From NCBI GenBank assembly GCA_903828675.1, contig CAIKND010000003.1, positions 1-32,887 on the forward strand: a stretch of 32,887 nt of DNA. The letters run 5' to 3'. The notes beneath the pieces are model-generated. The model did not search any database. It saw nothing but the letters and a program-made list of their open reading frames with translations, and was not told the origin of the DNA. The translations under genes and the position numbers were made by a program. Numbering within the stretch: the stretch's first letter is position 1; the number at the start of each line of letters is the position of its first letter. This DNA is from an uncultured Acidobacteriaceae bacterium (GTDB lineage Bacteria > Acidobacteriota > Terriglobia > Terriglobales > Acidobacteriaceae). Shown here in pieces: positions 23,661 to 32,718 of this stretch.

Positions 23661-25691
23661 CTACTTCACAGCTCCGGAAGGCTTCAAAACAGCGGTGTTC
23701 CGCTCATCCCCCGCAATCAGCCGGTAGAACTTCTTCAGTTCGTCCATCTTGGCAACAGGAACTGTCAGTTCCTTAACTTCCATGCTGCGCGTGTAGACAA
23801 TCGTTCGTCCGGCAGCTTCTGTCTTGCTGTGATAGCTTGCAAAGCTGAAGTCCACGTTCGCCGGCGGTGGTAACTCGTCAACCTCGTATCCCGGCGGCAA
23901 CGCGATCTCGAAGCTGTCGGTATCCTGGAACGGCCCATCGAATTCAACCGGAAACTTTCGAGGGTCCTTCGACTCTAAAATCGTCGATGTCTTGATCCCC
24001 AGTACACGTGGCCTCACCAGCAGCAGGTCCCCCGCCTTCTTCGCGTAGGCATTGGTCTCAAATGTGTAATTGAGAACAAAGGGAAGTTCTGTAGAGTCGA
24101 GGTTGGTCATACTTGCCTTCACAATCCTGAAACCCGCAAGCGAGCCAGCCAGCAGACTTTCGAATGGCTTGATCCGATCCGTGCTCTTCTTCACCTCGCG
24201 AAGCCGCCAGCGCTCCGTTGACGCTCGATCGCCAACGCGGGTTTCCTCCACGTCCCCCGCCAGTTTCCCCTGGGCGTCAAGCGTCAGCTTGCCCTCCCTG
24301 TGGATGCTGTTTGTGGCAGATGGCTGTTGCGGCACTTGCACGAGTTCGCCCCCATCGGGCGAGACCATCAATCCGTAATTCGCCTGCAGTTCCCCGCTTA
24401 TCCGGCCAAACGGCGTCATTTCGTTGGTCGGGTCAAAGAACAGAATCCTTCCGAACCTGGGGTACTGCGCCACTGCGATGAGTCCAGGATCTTTCAAGTC
24501 CTCAGGCAACTTGATTGCAAGGATGACGTGATTGAAGCCGTTGTGCGCCGGCGAGTCGTGCGTCACCGAGCCACGCTCATCGTTGATTACCAGGTGATAT
24601 GAGTCCACCCCAATCTCCCGCAGCATGGTTCGCATCAGGGTCGCCTTATCCTTGCAATCACCATATCTATGGGTGAAGACTTCTTGAGCAGGATGGGGTT
24701 GCCAGCCGCCGATCCCCAGCGAGATCGCCACATAGCGAATGTCGTGCTGCAGGAAACCGGCTATGGCTTGCATCTTTGCCATGGTCGTAATCTTTCCTGC
24801 TGTTAACGCAATCACCTCCTGCTTGATCGCGTCCGACGTCGCCATCTGGGGATCGATCAGACCCTGATACCACAACCCCATACTCTGCCAGCTTCCAAAC
24901 TCGTTCTTGCGCAAGTTTTCGCCCGGCGGAAAGAATGAAACGATCATCTCGCCGGCCACGCCGCTCAGCGGTGGCATCTCTGCTTCCGGCCGGATCGGCT
25001 TTACGTCGGTCACCGCCCATTGAGCTATATTGCCGGCTCCCGCAGTTGGCTTCACCTCCGGAAAGGACGACCAGGATGCCTTGTACTCCCAGCCAGCGGG
25101 AAGCTGAAGAGTGAAGCGGCTATCGCGGGCCGGGTCGGTTCCCTGGACCTGCCAGGCGTCCTGCAGCCAGAATGGCTGCTCCTCTACGTCGTATTCGTAT
25201 CCAACGACATTTCCCGGATCGGCCGCCGGAATCTGCAGCACCTTGTACTTTATATCCGAGATGAGTTCGCCACCGTCAAACGGGGCTGCGACATCGATCG
25301 AATCCTTCTCCTTCACCTCGTAATTCTTGCCCTGTGCCGGGATGCACCAGCCGTGAAGATTCGTGATCTTTCTGCGCGGATTGAAGTAAACGGATACAGT
25401 CCCATGTTCTCGCCCGGCAGGCCGCAATATTTTGTAGGCTTCGCGTATGTGGGTTCGGATCTTGTCCACTGAAAGAACGGTTACATTCGTCTCGGAATAG
25501 AGCAAAACTGCGTCTGTCTTATCGTCATAGGTTGGCAGTTGTGCTCCGGTCAGCACTTGTAACCACTGAGGACCGTCGGCGCATGAACCGGCCTGCGGTG
25601 CAAAAACCATTCCAATCGCGGCGGCCGAGATGACCGCCATCGACCATAGACGGTATGCTGACAATCGATTGCAGAGCTTAGTTGCTGGCAT
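23661..25691 (-). CDS. DUF3857 and transglutaminase-like exported protein, triad intact
   Basis: After a signal peptide (ending APQAGSCA), a DUF3857 domain (about residues 30-250) precedes a transglutaminase-like core. The catalytic triad is present: Cys346 in YGDCKDKATLM, His388 in GFNHVILAI and Asp420 in LFFDPTNEMTPFG. A C-terminal beta region follows. The family is exported in Bacteroidota and Acidobacteriota, and its substrate is unknown. The likely ATG is at 25691, with AGGTGA 6 bases upstream; GTG at 25700 also fits. Its start overlaps the end of the upstream paralogue by 14 bases, so the two are translationally coupled. The paralogue has lost its catalytic Cys and His. Confidence 0.88.
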   Translation of the reverse strand: MPATKLCNRLSAYRLWSMAVISAAAIGMVFAPQAGSCADGPQWLQVLTGAQLPTYDDKTDAVLLYSETNVTVLSVDKIRTHIREAYKILRPAGREHGTVSVYFNPRRKITNLHGWCIPAQGKNYEVKEKDSIDVAAPFDGGELISDIKYKVLQIPAADPGNVVGYEYDVEEQPFWLQDAWQVQGTDPARDSRFTLQLPAGWEYKASWSSFPEVKPTAGAGNIAQWAVTDVKPIRPEAEMPPLSGVAGEMIVSFFPPGENLRKNEFGSWQSMGLWYQGLIDPQMATSDAIKQEVIALTAGKITTMAKMQAIAGFLQHDIRYVAISLGIGGWQPHPAQEVFTHRYGDCKDKATLMRTMLREIGVDSYHLVINDERGSVTHDSPAHNGFNHVILAIKLPEDLKDPGLIAVAQYPRFGRILFFDPTNEMTPFGRISGELQANYGLMVSPDGGELVQVPQQPSATNSIHREGKLTLDAQGKLAGDVEETRVGDRASTERWRLREVKKSTDRIKPFESLLAGSLAGFRIVKASMTNLDSTELPFVLNYTFETNAYAKKAGDLLLVRPRVLGIKTSTILESKDPRKFPVEFDGPFQDTDSFEIALPPGYEVDELPPPANVDFSFASYHSKTEAAGRTIVYTRSMEVKELTVPVAKMDELKKFYRLIAGDERNTAVLKPSGAVK

Positions 25692-27654
25692 GGGTTTCAC
25701 CTGGCTGCAACACCACCTGTTCGCCGTCGCCGGCCCTTACTGACTGAAAGAAGCTTCGCAACGCCGGATAGAACTTCTTGTCGAGGAGCAACATATCGAT
25801 GCTCAGCTTCCGGGTCAGATGCATTGTCCCAGGGCCTTGTTCCGCCTTTAGAGAATAGCTAATCAGTTTCTGCCCCAGATCCACGGCCGATGGAACGCTG
25901 CTCACATGCCATCCGGCCGGAAGTTCTAATGTGATGTCATCGAACTTTTCACTCGGATAGTCGAAGTAAATTGGCTGTACCCGGTTTGCGTGCTCAAACA
26001 GGTTCTTTTCCGCGGCGGTAAATATCGCTGCGGGAATCACCGCTCGGCTGCCCGCATTCATCATAAAATCCCGGATCTTCAAGTTAAACTCCGCAACCAG
26101 TGGCGTCTCGGAGTTAGTCCAATCGGGTTTGTTGGTCAACTCGGCCTCTGCCGTGGAGCTAACCTGAGAGGTTACTCGTTCTTCCAGTGACTTCTTGCGC
26201 TCCACATCGTCGGCGTTCCGCTCTTGCTGACGGTGATACATGGCTTCAAGCCCGGTGTAAGTAACCGTTAGCTTTCCCTCCAAGTCGCCATTCTCGGAGA
26301 GCTTGAGCTTGCCTACGCGCACAATTCGAGATTCTTCGGCTCTGGGAAGCGTTGTCTGAATCCACGAGCCGCCGTTTTTATCCAGCCGCAACCCCGCCGT
26401 TCCGGTTTCCCCCCAGGTCAACATCCCAAAGGGGGTAAAGGCCGCCCCAGGGTCAAAATAGAGGTCCTTTCCATTGAGCTTCACGAGAACTACGTTGGCG
26501 TTGAGCTTGTCGCCCTGTCGGGTCCCAGGGGAAAAGAAATATTCGCTGCGATTGGAAACCCAGCATCCGTAAGCCTCAAAACCTGCGGCCCGCACCAGGC
26601 CAAGGAATAACCATGTAAGTTGCGTACCACCGCCGTAGCCCCTCTTCCAAAGCTCCGCTACATTCTCCGGTGGCTTCTCCTTGGCTCGCTTCTGCTCTTG
26701 CTCGGTCTTCTGCAATTCGAAACTGGTGTTCCGAAACTGTTGAACCTTGTCATAGATCTTTCGCAGCTTCACCTCTTGCGAATCGCCCGGCGCAACAATC
26801 TGCGCCACCGCCTGCTCCATCTGCTTCCGCTTATCAACGAAGGTTTCCAGAAATTCGTTCCAACTCTTTCCGGTCTTTTTCCAGTAGGCATCCTCGTCCT
26901 TTTCCATCTCGCCGGCTTGATAGACGAAGTCCACCCGCGACTTCATTTCGCCGGCTGGGGGCATGTAGTCTTCTTCCTGGAATGCCGGGATATTTTTAGC
27001 CTCCATCCGAATAATGCTGTCGGGGCCTTCTTTCGGCGGCTCGGTGCCTGTTGGCAGAAGATTCCAGCTCCAGCGCAGGTTGTACCGCACATAGACGCCT
27101 ACGAAGGGTTTAAGTGAGAACTGCGCCCTCTTTGTAAATAGTTCATTGCTCAGGATCCAGTGGGAGTCGAAGATGAAACTATTGTTGAAATCCACGGTAT
27201 AGCTGTATTCGATGATGCATCCAACCTGGACACTCGGCAGCGTAAAAGTCTTCGCCAGATACTTCACTCCTCTGCCTTTGACCAGATTCTTTTCGAAAAC
27301 TTGGCCGTTGAATTCCGCGATCGAGCCATCCGGCCTGATCGTCCGGCCCCGGACATTGATAACATTCTGATTTTCCTTGAAGTACGGGATCTCGATGTCC
27401 GCATATTTCCGCCCCTCTTCAGTCAGAATCTTGATCCGAATATATTCGTCCTGGTGAGCGTATGCCCCACGGTCGTCCCGGTCCACCTGCCGGTACAAGA
27501 TGATCGCGGGCGCACCCGGAGCCAATGGCTCGCTCGTCATCTTGAGTTCTTCAGGTGCAATCGCCGGGAAAGGCGCACTTGCATTCGCTTCGGCTGCTTC
27601 GAAGATCCCAAGAGTAAGTCCCGCAATGATTAACCACCTGCTTAAACGGTTCAT
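25678..27654 (-). CDS. DUF3857 and transglutaminase-like exported protein, degenerate active site
   Basis: This 658-residue paralogue lies just upstream of, and overlaps, the intact copy. It has a signal peptide (LSRWLIIAGLTLGIFEAAEANA), a DUF3857 domain (about 35-260) and a transglutaminase-like core. Where the neighbour has YGDCKDKATLM, this one has YGGGTQLTWLF, with Gly343 in place of the nucleophile Cys. The His position is Asn387 (NANVVLVKL), while the Asp is kept (Asp401, YFDPG). It should therefore be catalytically inactive and may be a scaffold or regulator for its partner. ATG at 27654 follows GGAAGA. Several AGG/GAG-like sites upstream leave the exact start open. Confidence 0.85.
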   Translation of the reverse strand: MNRLSRWLIIAGLTLGIFEAAEANASAPFPAIAPEELKMTSEPLAPGAPAIILYRQVDRDDRGAYAHQDEYIRIKILTEEGRKYADIEIPYFKENQNVINVRGRTIRPDGSIAEFNGQVFEKNLVKGRGVKYLAKTFTLPSVQVGCIIEYSYTVDFNNSFIFDSHWILSNELFTKRAQFSLKPFVGVYVRYNLRWSWNLLPTGTEPPKEGPDSIIRMEAKNIPAFQEEDYMPPAGEMKSRVDFVYQAGEMEKDEDAYWKKTGKSWNEFLETFVDKRKQMEQAVAQIVAPGDSQEVKLRKIYDKVQQFRNTSFELQKTEQEQKRAKEKPPENVAELWKRGYGGGTQLTWLFLGLVRAAGFEAYGCWVSNRSEYFFSPGTRQGDKLNANVVLVKLNGKDLYFDPGAAFTPFGMLTWGETGTAGLRLDKNGGSWIQTTLPRAEESRIVRVGKLKLSENGDLEGKLTVTYTGLEAMYHRQQERNADDVERKKSLEERVTSQVSSTAEAELTNKPDWTNSETPLVAEFNLKIRDFMMNAGSRAVIPAAIFTAAEKNLFEHANRVQPIYFDYPSEKFDDITLELPAGWHVSSVPSAVDLGQKLISYSLKAEQGPGTMHLTRKLSIDMLLLDKKFYPALRSFFQSVRAGDGEQVVLQPGETHASN

Positions 27655-28244
27655 ACGCATTCTTCCATCCCAATTACATAAATCCCAAACCCTTCGAAGA
27701 TCAAGAAGTTCGATACCTTGGAACCAGGCACACCCTATGGTGGACATGAGCAAGCCGCGCTCCAACAGAGACTCTGCATCTAAGGAACTCTGCCTCGGAT
27801 GAATCACGAACCCAAAGGTTTGAATGTGCACCCCAGTATAGAAGGACGCACGATTCCGTCAAGGAGTCAGATCACATCCTCTTGTGAGATCAGCCTGCAT
27901 TTCTCACAGGCGGCCGAGAATTGTAGCGCCGGCCTCCTGGCCGGCTGTACCGAGGGCCTCCCGGCCCTCGGACCCTTCGACAGACCTATTTTTCAAGCTT
28001 GTCGCGCCGCCTGTGAGAAATACAGACTGGAACTGCGTGAACTCCCTTGCCGACAGTCACCACCAACACCATAGCTCTTACGGCCCAGTAGTCCCCGGCG
28101 TGCACAACCCTGCTGCCCCACTTTCTGCTCAAGCCAGGGCCGTCACAACCTCATCGGCAACAGGCAGTGGTGATCGAACTGCCTTGGTTTGCATGCCTGT
28201 TCCACCGGGACTAAACTTAGGCCGCACCCAGCGCGAGGTTTCTA
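27655..28244. other. Divergent intergenic region with a nested palindrome
   Basis: About 590 bases separate two divergent exported-protein genes. No convincing gene is present; short frames here read through repeats. It contains the nested inverted repeat at 27899-28021. I could not fix a promoter for either gene. Confidence 0.55.
27899..28021. repeat. Nested inverted repeat with two internal hairpins
   Basis: Outer arms ATTTCTCACAGGCGGC (27899-27914) and GCCGCCTGTGAGAAAT (28006-28021) are a perfect 16-bp inverted repeat. Inside are GCCGGCC-TCCT-GGCCGGC (27928-27945) and CCGAGGGCC-TCCC-GGCCCTCGG (27950-27971), two hairpins with TCC-type loops separated by four bases. Confidence 0.85.
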
Positions 28245-31200
28245 TTGAGCTTGAAGAAGGCGATACTCATTGGGCTTGTCTGGCAGTTAGCAGTATCGGC
28301 CTTTGCCGCCAGCCGATTGACCATCGATCAGCTAGACCGCTTGGTTGCTTCCAGCACCGGAAAACGAGACACCAAAATCGCTGAGCGCCTATCCGGGCAG
28401 GAACTCACCGAGCGCTTGAGCGCTTCCAGACTCGCCGCGCTCGAAGCGGCGCTTCCCGGACCCGAGTCCCGCCGCGCACTGGTCGTCCTCGCGGATCAAG
28501 CGACATTTCTAAATCCGCCTCTCGCGGAAATCCCAAATCTGCCCGTGCCCACGTTCGAGCAGCAGCGCGACATCACCGCCCGGGCCGTCGATTACGTCAA
28601 GTCAACGCTCCATCGGCTTCCAAACCTCTTTGCCAATCGCGATACCATCCGCTTTCAAGACACCCCGGCCATACTCGAGAGCGGTGGCCCTGGAGCGCCC
28701 AGCGGCCACTTCGTTCCTGCCCAGCCCCTCCATCCAGTCAGCCGGTCTGCTGAGACAGTGTTCTATCGTAATGGACAGGAAATCGCCGAGCCATCAGGTG
28801 AAGAACAGAGCGCCCCGTCTTCGGTAATTGACGGCCTGACCACCGCTGGTGATTTCGGCCCCATACTTTCTGCCGTCTTCTCGGATTTTCCGCAAGGCAA
28901 CCTGGCGTGGAGTCACTGGGAGCAGGGCCCAGCCAAGCCGGTGGCGGTGTTTCATTTCCAGGTACCCAAAGGCGTCTCCCACTACGAGGTCAAATTCTGC
29001 TGCGTAAGTGGTCGTCTCCTTCAGCAGTTCTCCGCGTATCACGGCGAAATTACTATTGACCCCGCGGATGGAACCGTCCTTCGCCTCACCATCATCGCCA
29101 ACATGGGCAAAGCCGATCCCGTCACTAAAGCGAATCTCATGGTGGAGTACGGCCCCGTTGAATTGGGCAAGCAGACGTTCTACTGCCCCATGAAGAGCAT
29201 CTCTGTCACCGTCGCTCCCGTTCAGTCGAACATTCAGAGGACCTTATCCGGAGCGGTGATTCCCACCACTGGAGGCGCGGTTCGAATCGAGGTTCAAGAC
29301 AACAAAGCGGCGGATTCAGTCCCGCAAACCTTGCTGAACGAAGTTGTCTTCGACCAATATCACCTCTTTCAATCTGAAGCGCGCATGCTTGCCGCCGACG
29401 ATGCCGCGCCCGCATCCGCAACTGCACCGTCCTCCCAGGCAAATCCAAATCCGCAGCCGGTCTCCACAATCGAAAGCGCAATCGCGGCCACATCCCCCGC
29501 CGCCGTCCCCACAAGCGCCGCCCCTCCTCCCGCAACAGCGCCATCCCCCGCGCCCTCCGCTCCTGAGATCAGCGTTGTCGCGCCCACGGATCTCCCCCAA
29601 ACCCCTGTCGTTCCTGCCGCCCCTCCCGCCGCGCCCGGATTTTCTCTCCATGTCAGCACCCGCCTCGTCGACATCGGCGTTACGGCATACGACAAAAAGG
29701 GCAAGCCGGTTACTGACCTCACGCGTGATGATTTTGTGGTTTACGACAACGGCCAAAAGCAGAATCCCCGCTCATTCAGCCACGCAAGCACCGCGCCCGC
29801 TAGCCCGCTTACCGACGCGACAACGCTCCTGCCTTTTCTCTATTCCAATCGACTTGATACTGTGGGCAGTGCAGAACCCGCAGGCACTTCCACCCCTGAA
29901 AGCTCCACTTTCGTCCTGCTCGACGCGTCCAGCCTGAGCTTTACAGATTTCGCACTTGCCCGCCGCCGCGTCCTCGATTTTCTTGACCACCTTCCCGCTT
30001 CCGAACCTGTCGGCCTCTACATCCGTGCCGGCTTCGGTTTCCGCGTCCTCGCCGAGGCGACCACCAACCACGCACCCCTCAGTTCCGCGCTGCGCGCATG
30101 GATGCCGAATGCTCAGGATCTGGCCCGCGCGCAAGAGGAGGACATGCGCAATCGCCAGCAATTTGACACGGTGCAATCTGCATCTGACATGCAGTACGTC
30201 AACGGAAACATCGGCGGAGCGACTAAAATCTCCTCCGTCCTCGATATCCCCGGCGGAGGTTCAGGAACCAGCGTCGATCCAAAGCTGATGAAAGAAGGCA
30301 GCGATCCCGCCCGCCAGGCACTTACCGTTGTCGTCGCGGTCGCGGCCCACATGGGCTCCATCCCCGGTCACAAGAACCTCGTCTGGGTCGCCAGTGACAA
30401 CGTGCTCGCCAACTGGACCGACCAGGCGGCTGGAAGCGACAAGGGCTCAGGCGGCATCGGCAGCTTTGCCATACGCGCGCAGGAAGCCCTCAATGACGCC
30501 CACGTCAGTCTCTACCCGCTCGCCGCTTCGCAGTTGGAGACTTCAGCAACCGACGCGAGCCTGCAGAATGACAGTGTCAAGTTGGACCCTTCGGTCGCCG
30601 ACATGAACCCGAAGGGGTCTCTGGGAGACGCGACTCCTCTCCCCGGCTCGCGCGCCAGAGCCGCCATGCGCCAGGATCTCCACCCCGTTCAGGCCGGCAT
30701 CCAGCAGATGGCGCAAGCCACCGGCGGACGCTCGTTCGACCGGTCGGATAACATCATCGCCAATCTCAACAGCGTCATTGAGGATGGCCGGAATACTTAT
30801 CTGCTTAGCTTCGCGCCCGACACGCAGCCCGACGATCAGTATCACCGCCTCACCGTCGCCGTTCCCACGCGGCGCGGAATCACACTCCGCTATCGCGCCG
30901 GTTATATCTACGCCAAAGAGCCGTCCACGCTGAAGGACCGCTTCAAGCAGGCGATCTGGCAACCCCTCGACGCAACCGAAATCGCCATCAGCGCCCGCCG
31001 GGCTTCCGCTTCCGCCGGAGCCGCCGTCTCACTCCACATCGCCGCAAACGACGTCACCTTGGCGCAGCAGGGCGATCGATGGACCGGCAGGCTCAATCTC
31101 TTCCTTGTGCAGCGCGATGAAACAGGAATGCGCGCTGTGCTCAAAGAGCAAACGCTGGCTCTCGACCTCAAGCCCGCCACCTATCAGAAAGTGCTGCTTG

Positions 31201-31334
31201 AGGGAATCCCCTTCGACGAATTCCTCGACAACAAGCAGGACTCCGGAACCGTGCGCATCATCGTGGTCGATGAAAACTCCGGCCGCATCGGATCCGTCAC
31301 TCTCCCGGCCGCAAAAGAAACAGCGAATCCATAG
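28245..31334 (+). CDS. VWFA-related acidobacterial-type secreted protein, long form
   Basis: The 1029-residue product starts with a signal peptide (LKKAILIGLVWQLAVSAFA). Residues about 25-380 form an N-terminal region of unknown family. A Pro/Ala-rich linker covers about 382-465. The VWFA-related acidobacterial domain then runs from about 468 to 880: FSLHVSTRLVDIGVTAYDKKGKPVTDLTRDDFVVYDNGQKQ, STFVLLDASSLSFTDFALARRRVLDFL, GIQQMAQATGGRSFDRSDN and YLLSFAPDTQPDDQYHRLTVAV. The metal-site DxSxS is reduced to DASSL. A C-terminal beta domain ends the protein. The start codon is TTG, with GCGAGG 6 bases upstream; a second TTG lies two codons later. It likely mediates surface or envelope interactions. 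Confidence 0.88.
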   Translation: MSLKKAILIGLVWQLAVSAFAASRLTIDQLDRLVASSTGKRDTKIAERLSGQELTERLSASRLAALEAALPGPESRRALVVLADQATFLNPPLAEIPNLPVPTFEQQRDITARAVDYVKSTLHRLPNLFANRDTIRFQDTPAILESGGPGAPSGHFVPAQPLHPVSRSAETVFYRNGQEIAEPSGEEQSAPSSVIDGLTTAGDFGPILSAVFSDFPQGNLAWSHWEQGPAKPVAVFHFQVPKGVSHYEVKFCCVSGRLLQQFSAYHGEITIDPADGTVLRLTIIANMGKADPVTKANLMVEYGPVELGKQTFYCPMKSISVTVAPVQSNIQRTLSGAVIPTTGGAVRIEVQDNKAADSVPQTLLNEVVFDQYHLFQSEARMLAADDAAPASATAPSSQANPNPQPVSTIESAIAATSPAAVPTSAAPPPATAPSPAPSAPEISVVAPTDLPQTPVVPAAPPAAPGFSLHVSTRLVDIGVTAYDKKGKPVTDLTRDDFVVYDNGQKQNPRSFSHASTAPASPLTDATTLLPFLYSNRLDTVGSAEPAGTSTPESSTFVLLDASSLSFTDFALARRRVLDFLDHLPASEPVGLYIRAGFGFRVLAEATTNHAPLSSALRAWMPNAQDLARAQEEDMRNRQQFDTVQSASDMQYVNGNIGGATKISSVLDIPGGGSGTSVDPKLMKEGSDPARQALTVVVAVAAHMGSIPGHKNLVWVASDNVLANWTDQAAGSDKGSGGIGSFAIRAQEALNDAHVSLYPLAASQLETSATDASLQNDSVKLDPSVADMNPKGSLGDATPLPGSRARAAMRQDLHPVQAGIQQMAQATGGRSFDRSDNIIANLNSVIEDGRNTYLLSFAPDTQPDDQYHRLTVAVPTRRGITLRYRAGYIYAKEPSTLKDRFKQAIWQPLDATEIAISARRASASAGAAVSLHIAANDVTLAQQGDRWTGRLNLFLVQRDETGMRAVLKEQTLALDLKPATYQKVLLEGIPFDEFLDNKQDSGTVRIIVVDENSGRIGSVTLPAAKETANP

Positions 31335-31384
31335 CGTAAGTCCCCATCTCGGTGCTGTACAGCCAAAATAAATCGCGCGGGTGC

Positions 31385-31410
31385 CCCAGGTCTCGCCCTT
31401 GAGACCTGGG
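31385..31410. repeat. Intergenic hairpin repeat, type B copy 2
   Basis: A perfect 10-bp stem, CCCAGGTCTC (31385-31394) with GAGACCTGGG (31401-31410), has a GCCCTT loop after GGGTGC. Compared with copy 1, both strands of the stem changed together (GGTCCC/GGGACC to GGTCTC/GAGACC). Confidence 0.85.
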
Positions 31411-31414
31411 ATTC

Positions 31415-31444
31415 ACCTTTCCAAACCACAATGAGGGTGCCCCC
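31415..31444. repeat. 30-bp direct repeat, left copy (flanks RHS module)
   Basis: The sequence from ACCTTTCCAAACC to GGGTGCCCCC is identical to 32719-32748. The two copies bracket the RHS tip and membrane protein genes, about 1.3 kb apart. Confidence 0.9.
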
Positions 31445-31469
31445 GGTCCCTTGCAGTTGGGGACCGGGG
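31440..31469. repeat. Intergenic hairpin repeat, type B copy 3
   Basis: CCCCGGTCCC (31441-31450) pairs with GGGACCGGGG (31460-31469) around TTGCAGTTG. It follows copy 2 and begins within the left 30-bp repeat. Confidence 0.8.
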
Positions 31470-31495
31470 TTGATGTACGATGAGGGGACGTGACT

Positions 31496-32407
31496 ATGAC
31501 GGAACCCGCCGTGTGTGCATCTCACGTGTGTTTTTCGCCATGCCACTTCACCGGCAAAGAACGAGATACCGAATCCGGGAATGACTACTTTGGGGCTAGG
31601 TACCTCACGTCGAGCATGGGCAGATGGCTATCACCTGATCCTTTGGGGATGGCATTCGCTGATCCAGCTGACCCGCAGAGCCTGAACCACTATGCATACG
31701 TCATGAACAATCCTCTTATCTTCTCTGACCCTGATGGGCTCGATTGCATGTATACAAGCAACCAAAACTGGAACTCGATAACTGTTACTATTCATCGCGG
31801 GAATGACAAATACAAGAAAGGCGGAACTTTTGTAGACGGTACAATTGACGCCAAAAGTCTCCATTACTACGTGGATCAGGGCAGTGGCGATTCAAGTCTT
31901 GGGTATAACGCATCGAAGGAAAATGATCCAAAATATGCGGCGGCCGGAGTCATGTCTCTCGGCAAAGTGAATCCGCCGGACACAGATGGGCAGTTAGCTC
32001 CATCGATTAAAAATCAATTCATTCCGCAGCTCGCAACTACTTCTTTCAACTTCAATCGAGCGCTGCCAGTTCCGTGTGGAGTTGGGACCAACTTTGGGGC
32101 AAATTTTGGACCTGCTCGCTTGGGTTGGGATGTCAATACGTCAAAGGGGTTGCGATTCTCTGCCAATTTGCGTGCAGCGCAAGTTGGCCCGCTGGGCGCG
32201 AACCTTAGCTTGAGTGGACGAAGCGCGAGCCTCAATATTTCTGATACTCCGTTCGCCCTTACAGCCGGTCTTTCAGGCAACAGAGTCACGAGCCTCGGGA
32301 TGAGTGTTGGAATGGGGCCTGATGGGATTACGACGGGGTTTAGCTCAGCACGCGCCGGGGCTTATGTGTTAACGGGCAATTTCCAAGATGGTTGTCGTGC
32401 GTGGTAA
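31496..32407 (+). CDS. Orphan RHS core fragment with variable C-terminal tip
   Basis: The first 82 residues are the end of an RHS repeat-associated core: FTGKERDTESGNDYFGARYL, SSMGRWLSPDPLG, SLNHYAYVMNNPLIFSDPDGL. The rest (about 83-303) is a variable tip. It is Gly/Ser/Asn-rich, with NTSKGLRFSANLRAAQVGPLGANLSLSGRSASLN, and has no family I recognise. Full RHS proteins are over 1000 residues, so this is a detached 3' cassette, like the orphan tips near RHS toxin loci. The codon use and lower GC of the tip differ from the neighbours, suggesting transfer. The ATG at 31496 follows GAGGGG; GTG at 31490 is also possible. A membrane protein gene follows after 13 bases. Confidence 0.85.
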   Translation: MTEPAVCASHVCFSPCHFTGKERDTESGNDYFGARYLTSSMGRWLSPDPLGMAFADPADPQSLNHYAYVMNNPLIFSDPDGLDCMYTSNQNWNSITVTIHRGNDKYKKGGTFVDGTIDAKSLHYYVDQGSGDSSLGYNASKENDPKYAAAGVMSLGKVNPPDTDGQLAPSIKNQFIPQLATTSFNFNRALPVPCGVGTNFGANFGPARLGWDVNTSKGLRFSANLRAAQVGPLGANLSLSGRSASLNISDTPFALTAGLSGNRVTSLGMSVGMGPDGITTGFSSARAGAYVLTGNFQDGCRAW

Positions 32408-32420
32408 TCGGAGATCCGTG

Positions 32421-32693
32421 ATGGACGCGTTAATCGATTTTGTTCTTGGACACTTGGCAGAAGTCTTTAGTGTTCTTCTGGGAATCGGGTTGATCCTCTA
32501 TTCATGCCTCGCCAAGCGTTTCTCGTTTGAGGGGGATGTGGCGGTCAGGCCTGAAGACAGAAAATTGTATGAAGCAACCCCACAGATGCGTATATATGGG
32601 TTTGCTCTTGGAATGCTTCCTCTGCTGTACGGGCTTTATCACCTTCTGTATCCGGTGATCACGAAAAGCAATGGGGGACGCACGCCTCACTAG
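32421..32693 (+). CDS. Small membrane protein downstream of the RHS tip, candidate immunity protein
   Basis: The 90-residue product has two hydrophobic segments (about 11-30, HLAEVFSVLLGIGLILYSCL, and 57-79, RIYGFALGMLPLLYGLYHLLY). A charged loop (SFEGDVAVRPEDRKLYEATP) lies between them. It begins 13 bases after the RHS tip with GGAG 6 bases upstream, so co-transcription is likely. Immunity genes of RHS toxins lie directly downstream of the tip; a membrane location would fit a tip that acts at the inner membrane. No family is recognised. The right copy of the 30-bp repeat starts 25 bases after its stop. Confidence 0.75.
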   Translation: MDALIDFVLGHLAEVFSVLLGIGLILYSCLAKRFSFEGDVAVRPEDRKLYEATPQMRIYGFALGMLPLLYGLYHLLYPVITKSNGGRTPH

Positions 32694-32718
32694 ATGGCGG
32701 GTGGTCCCGGTCCCGGTG

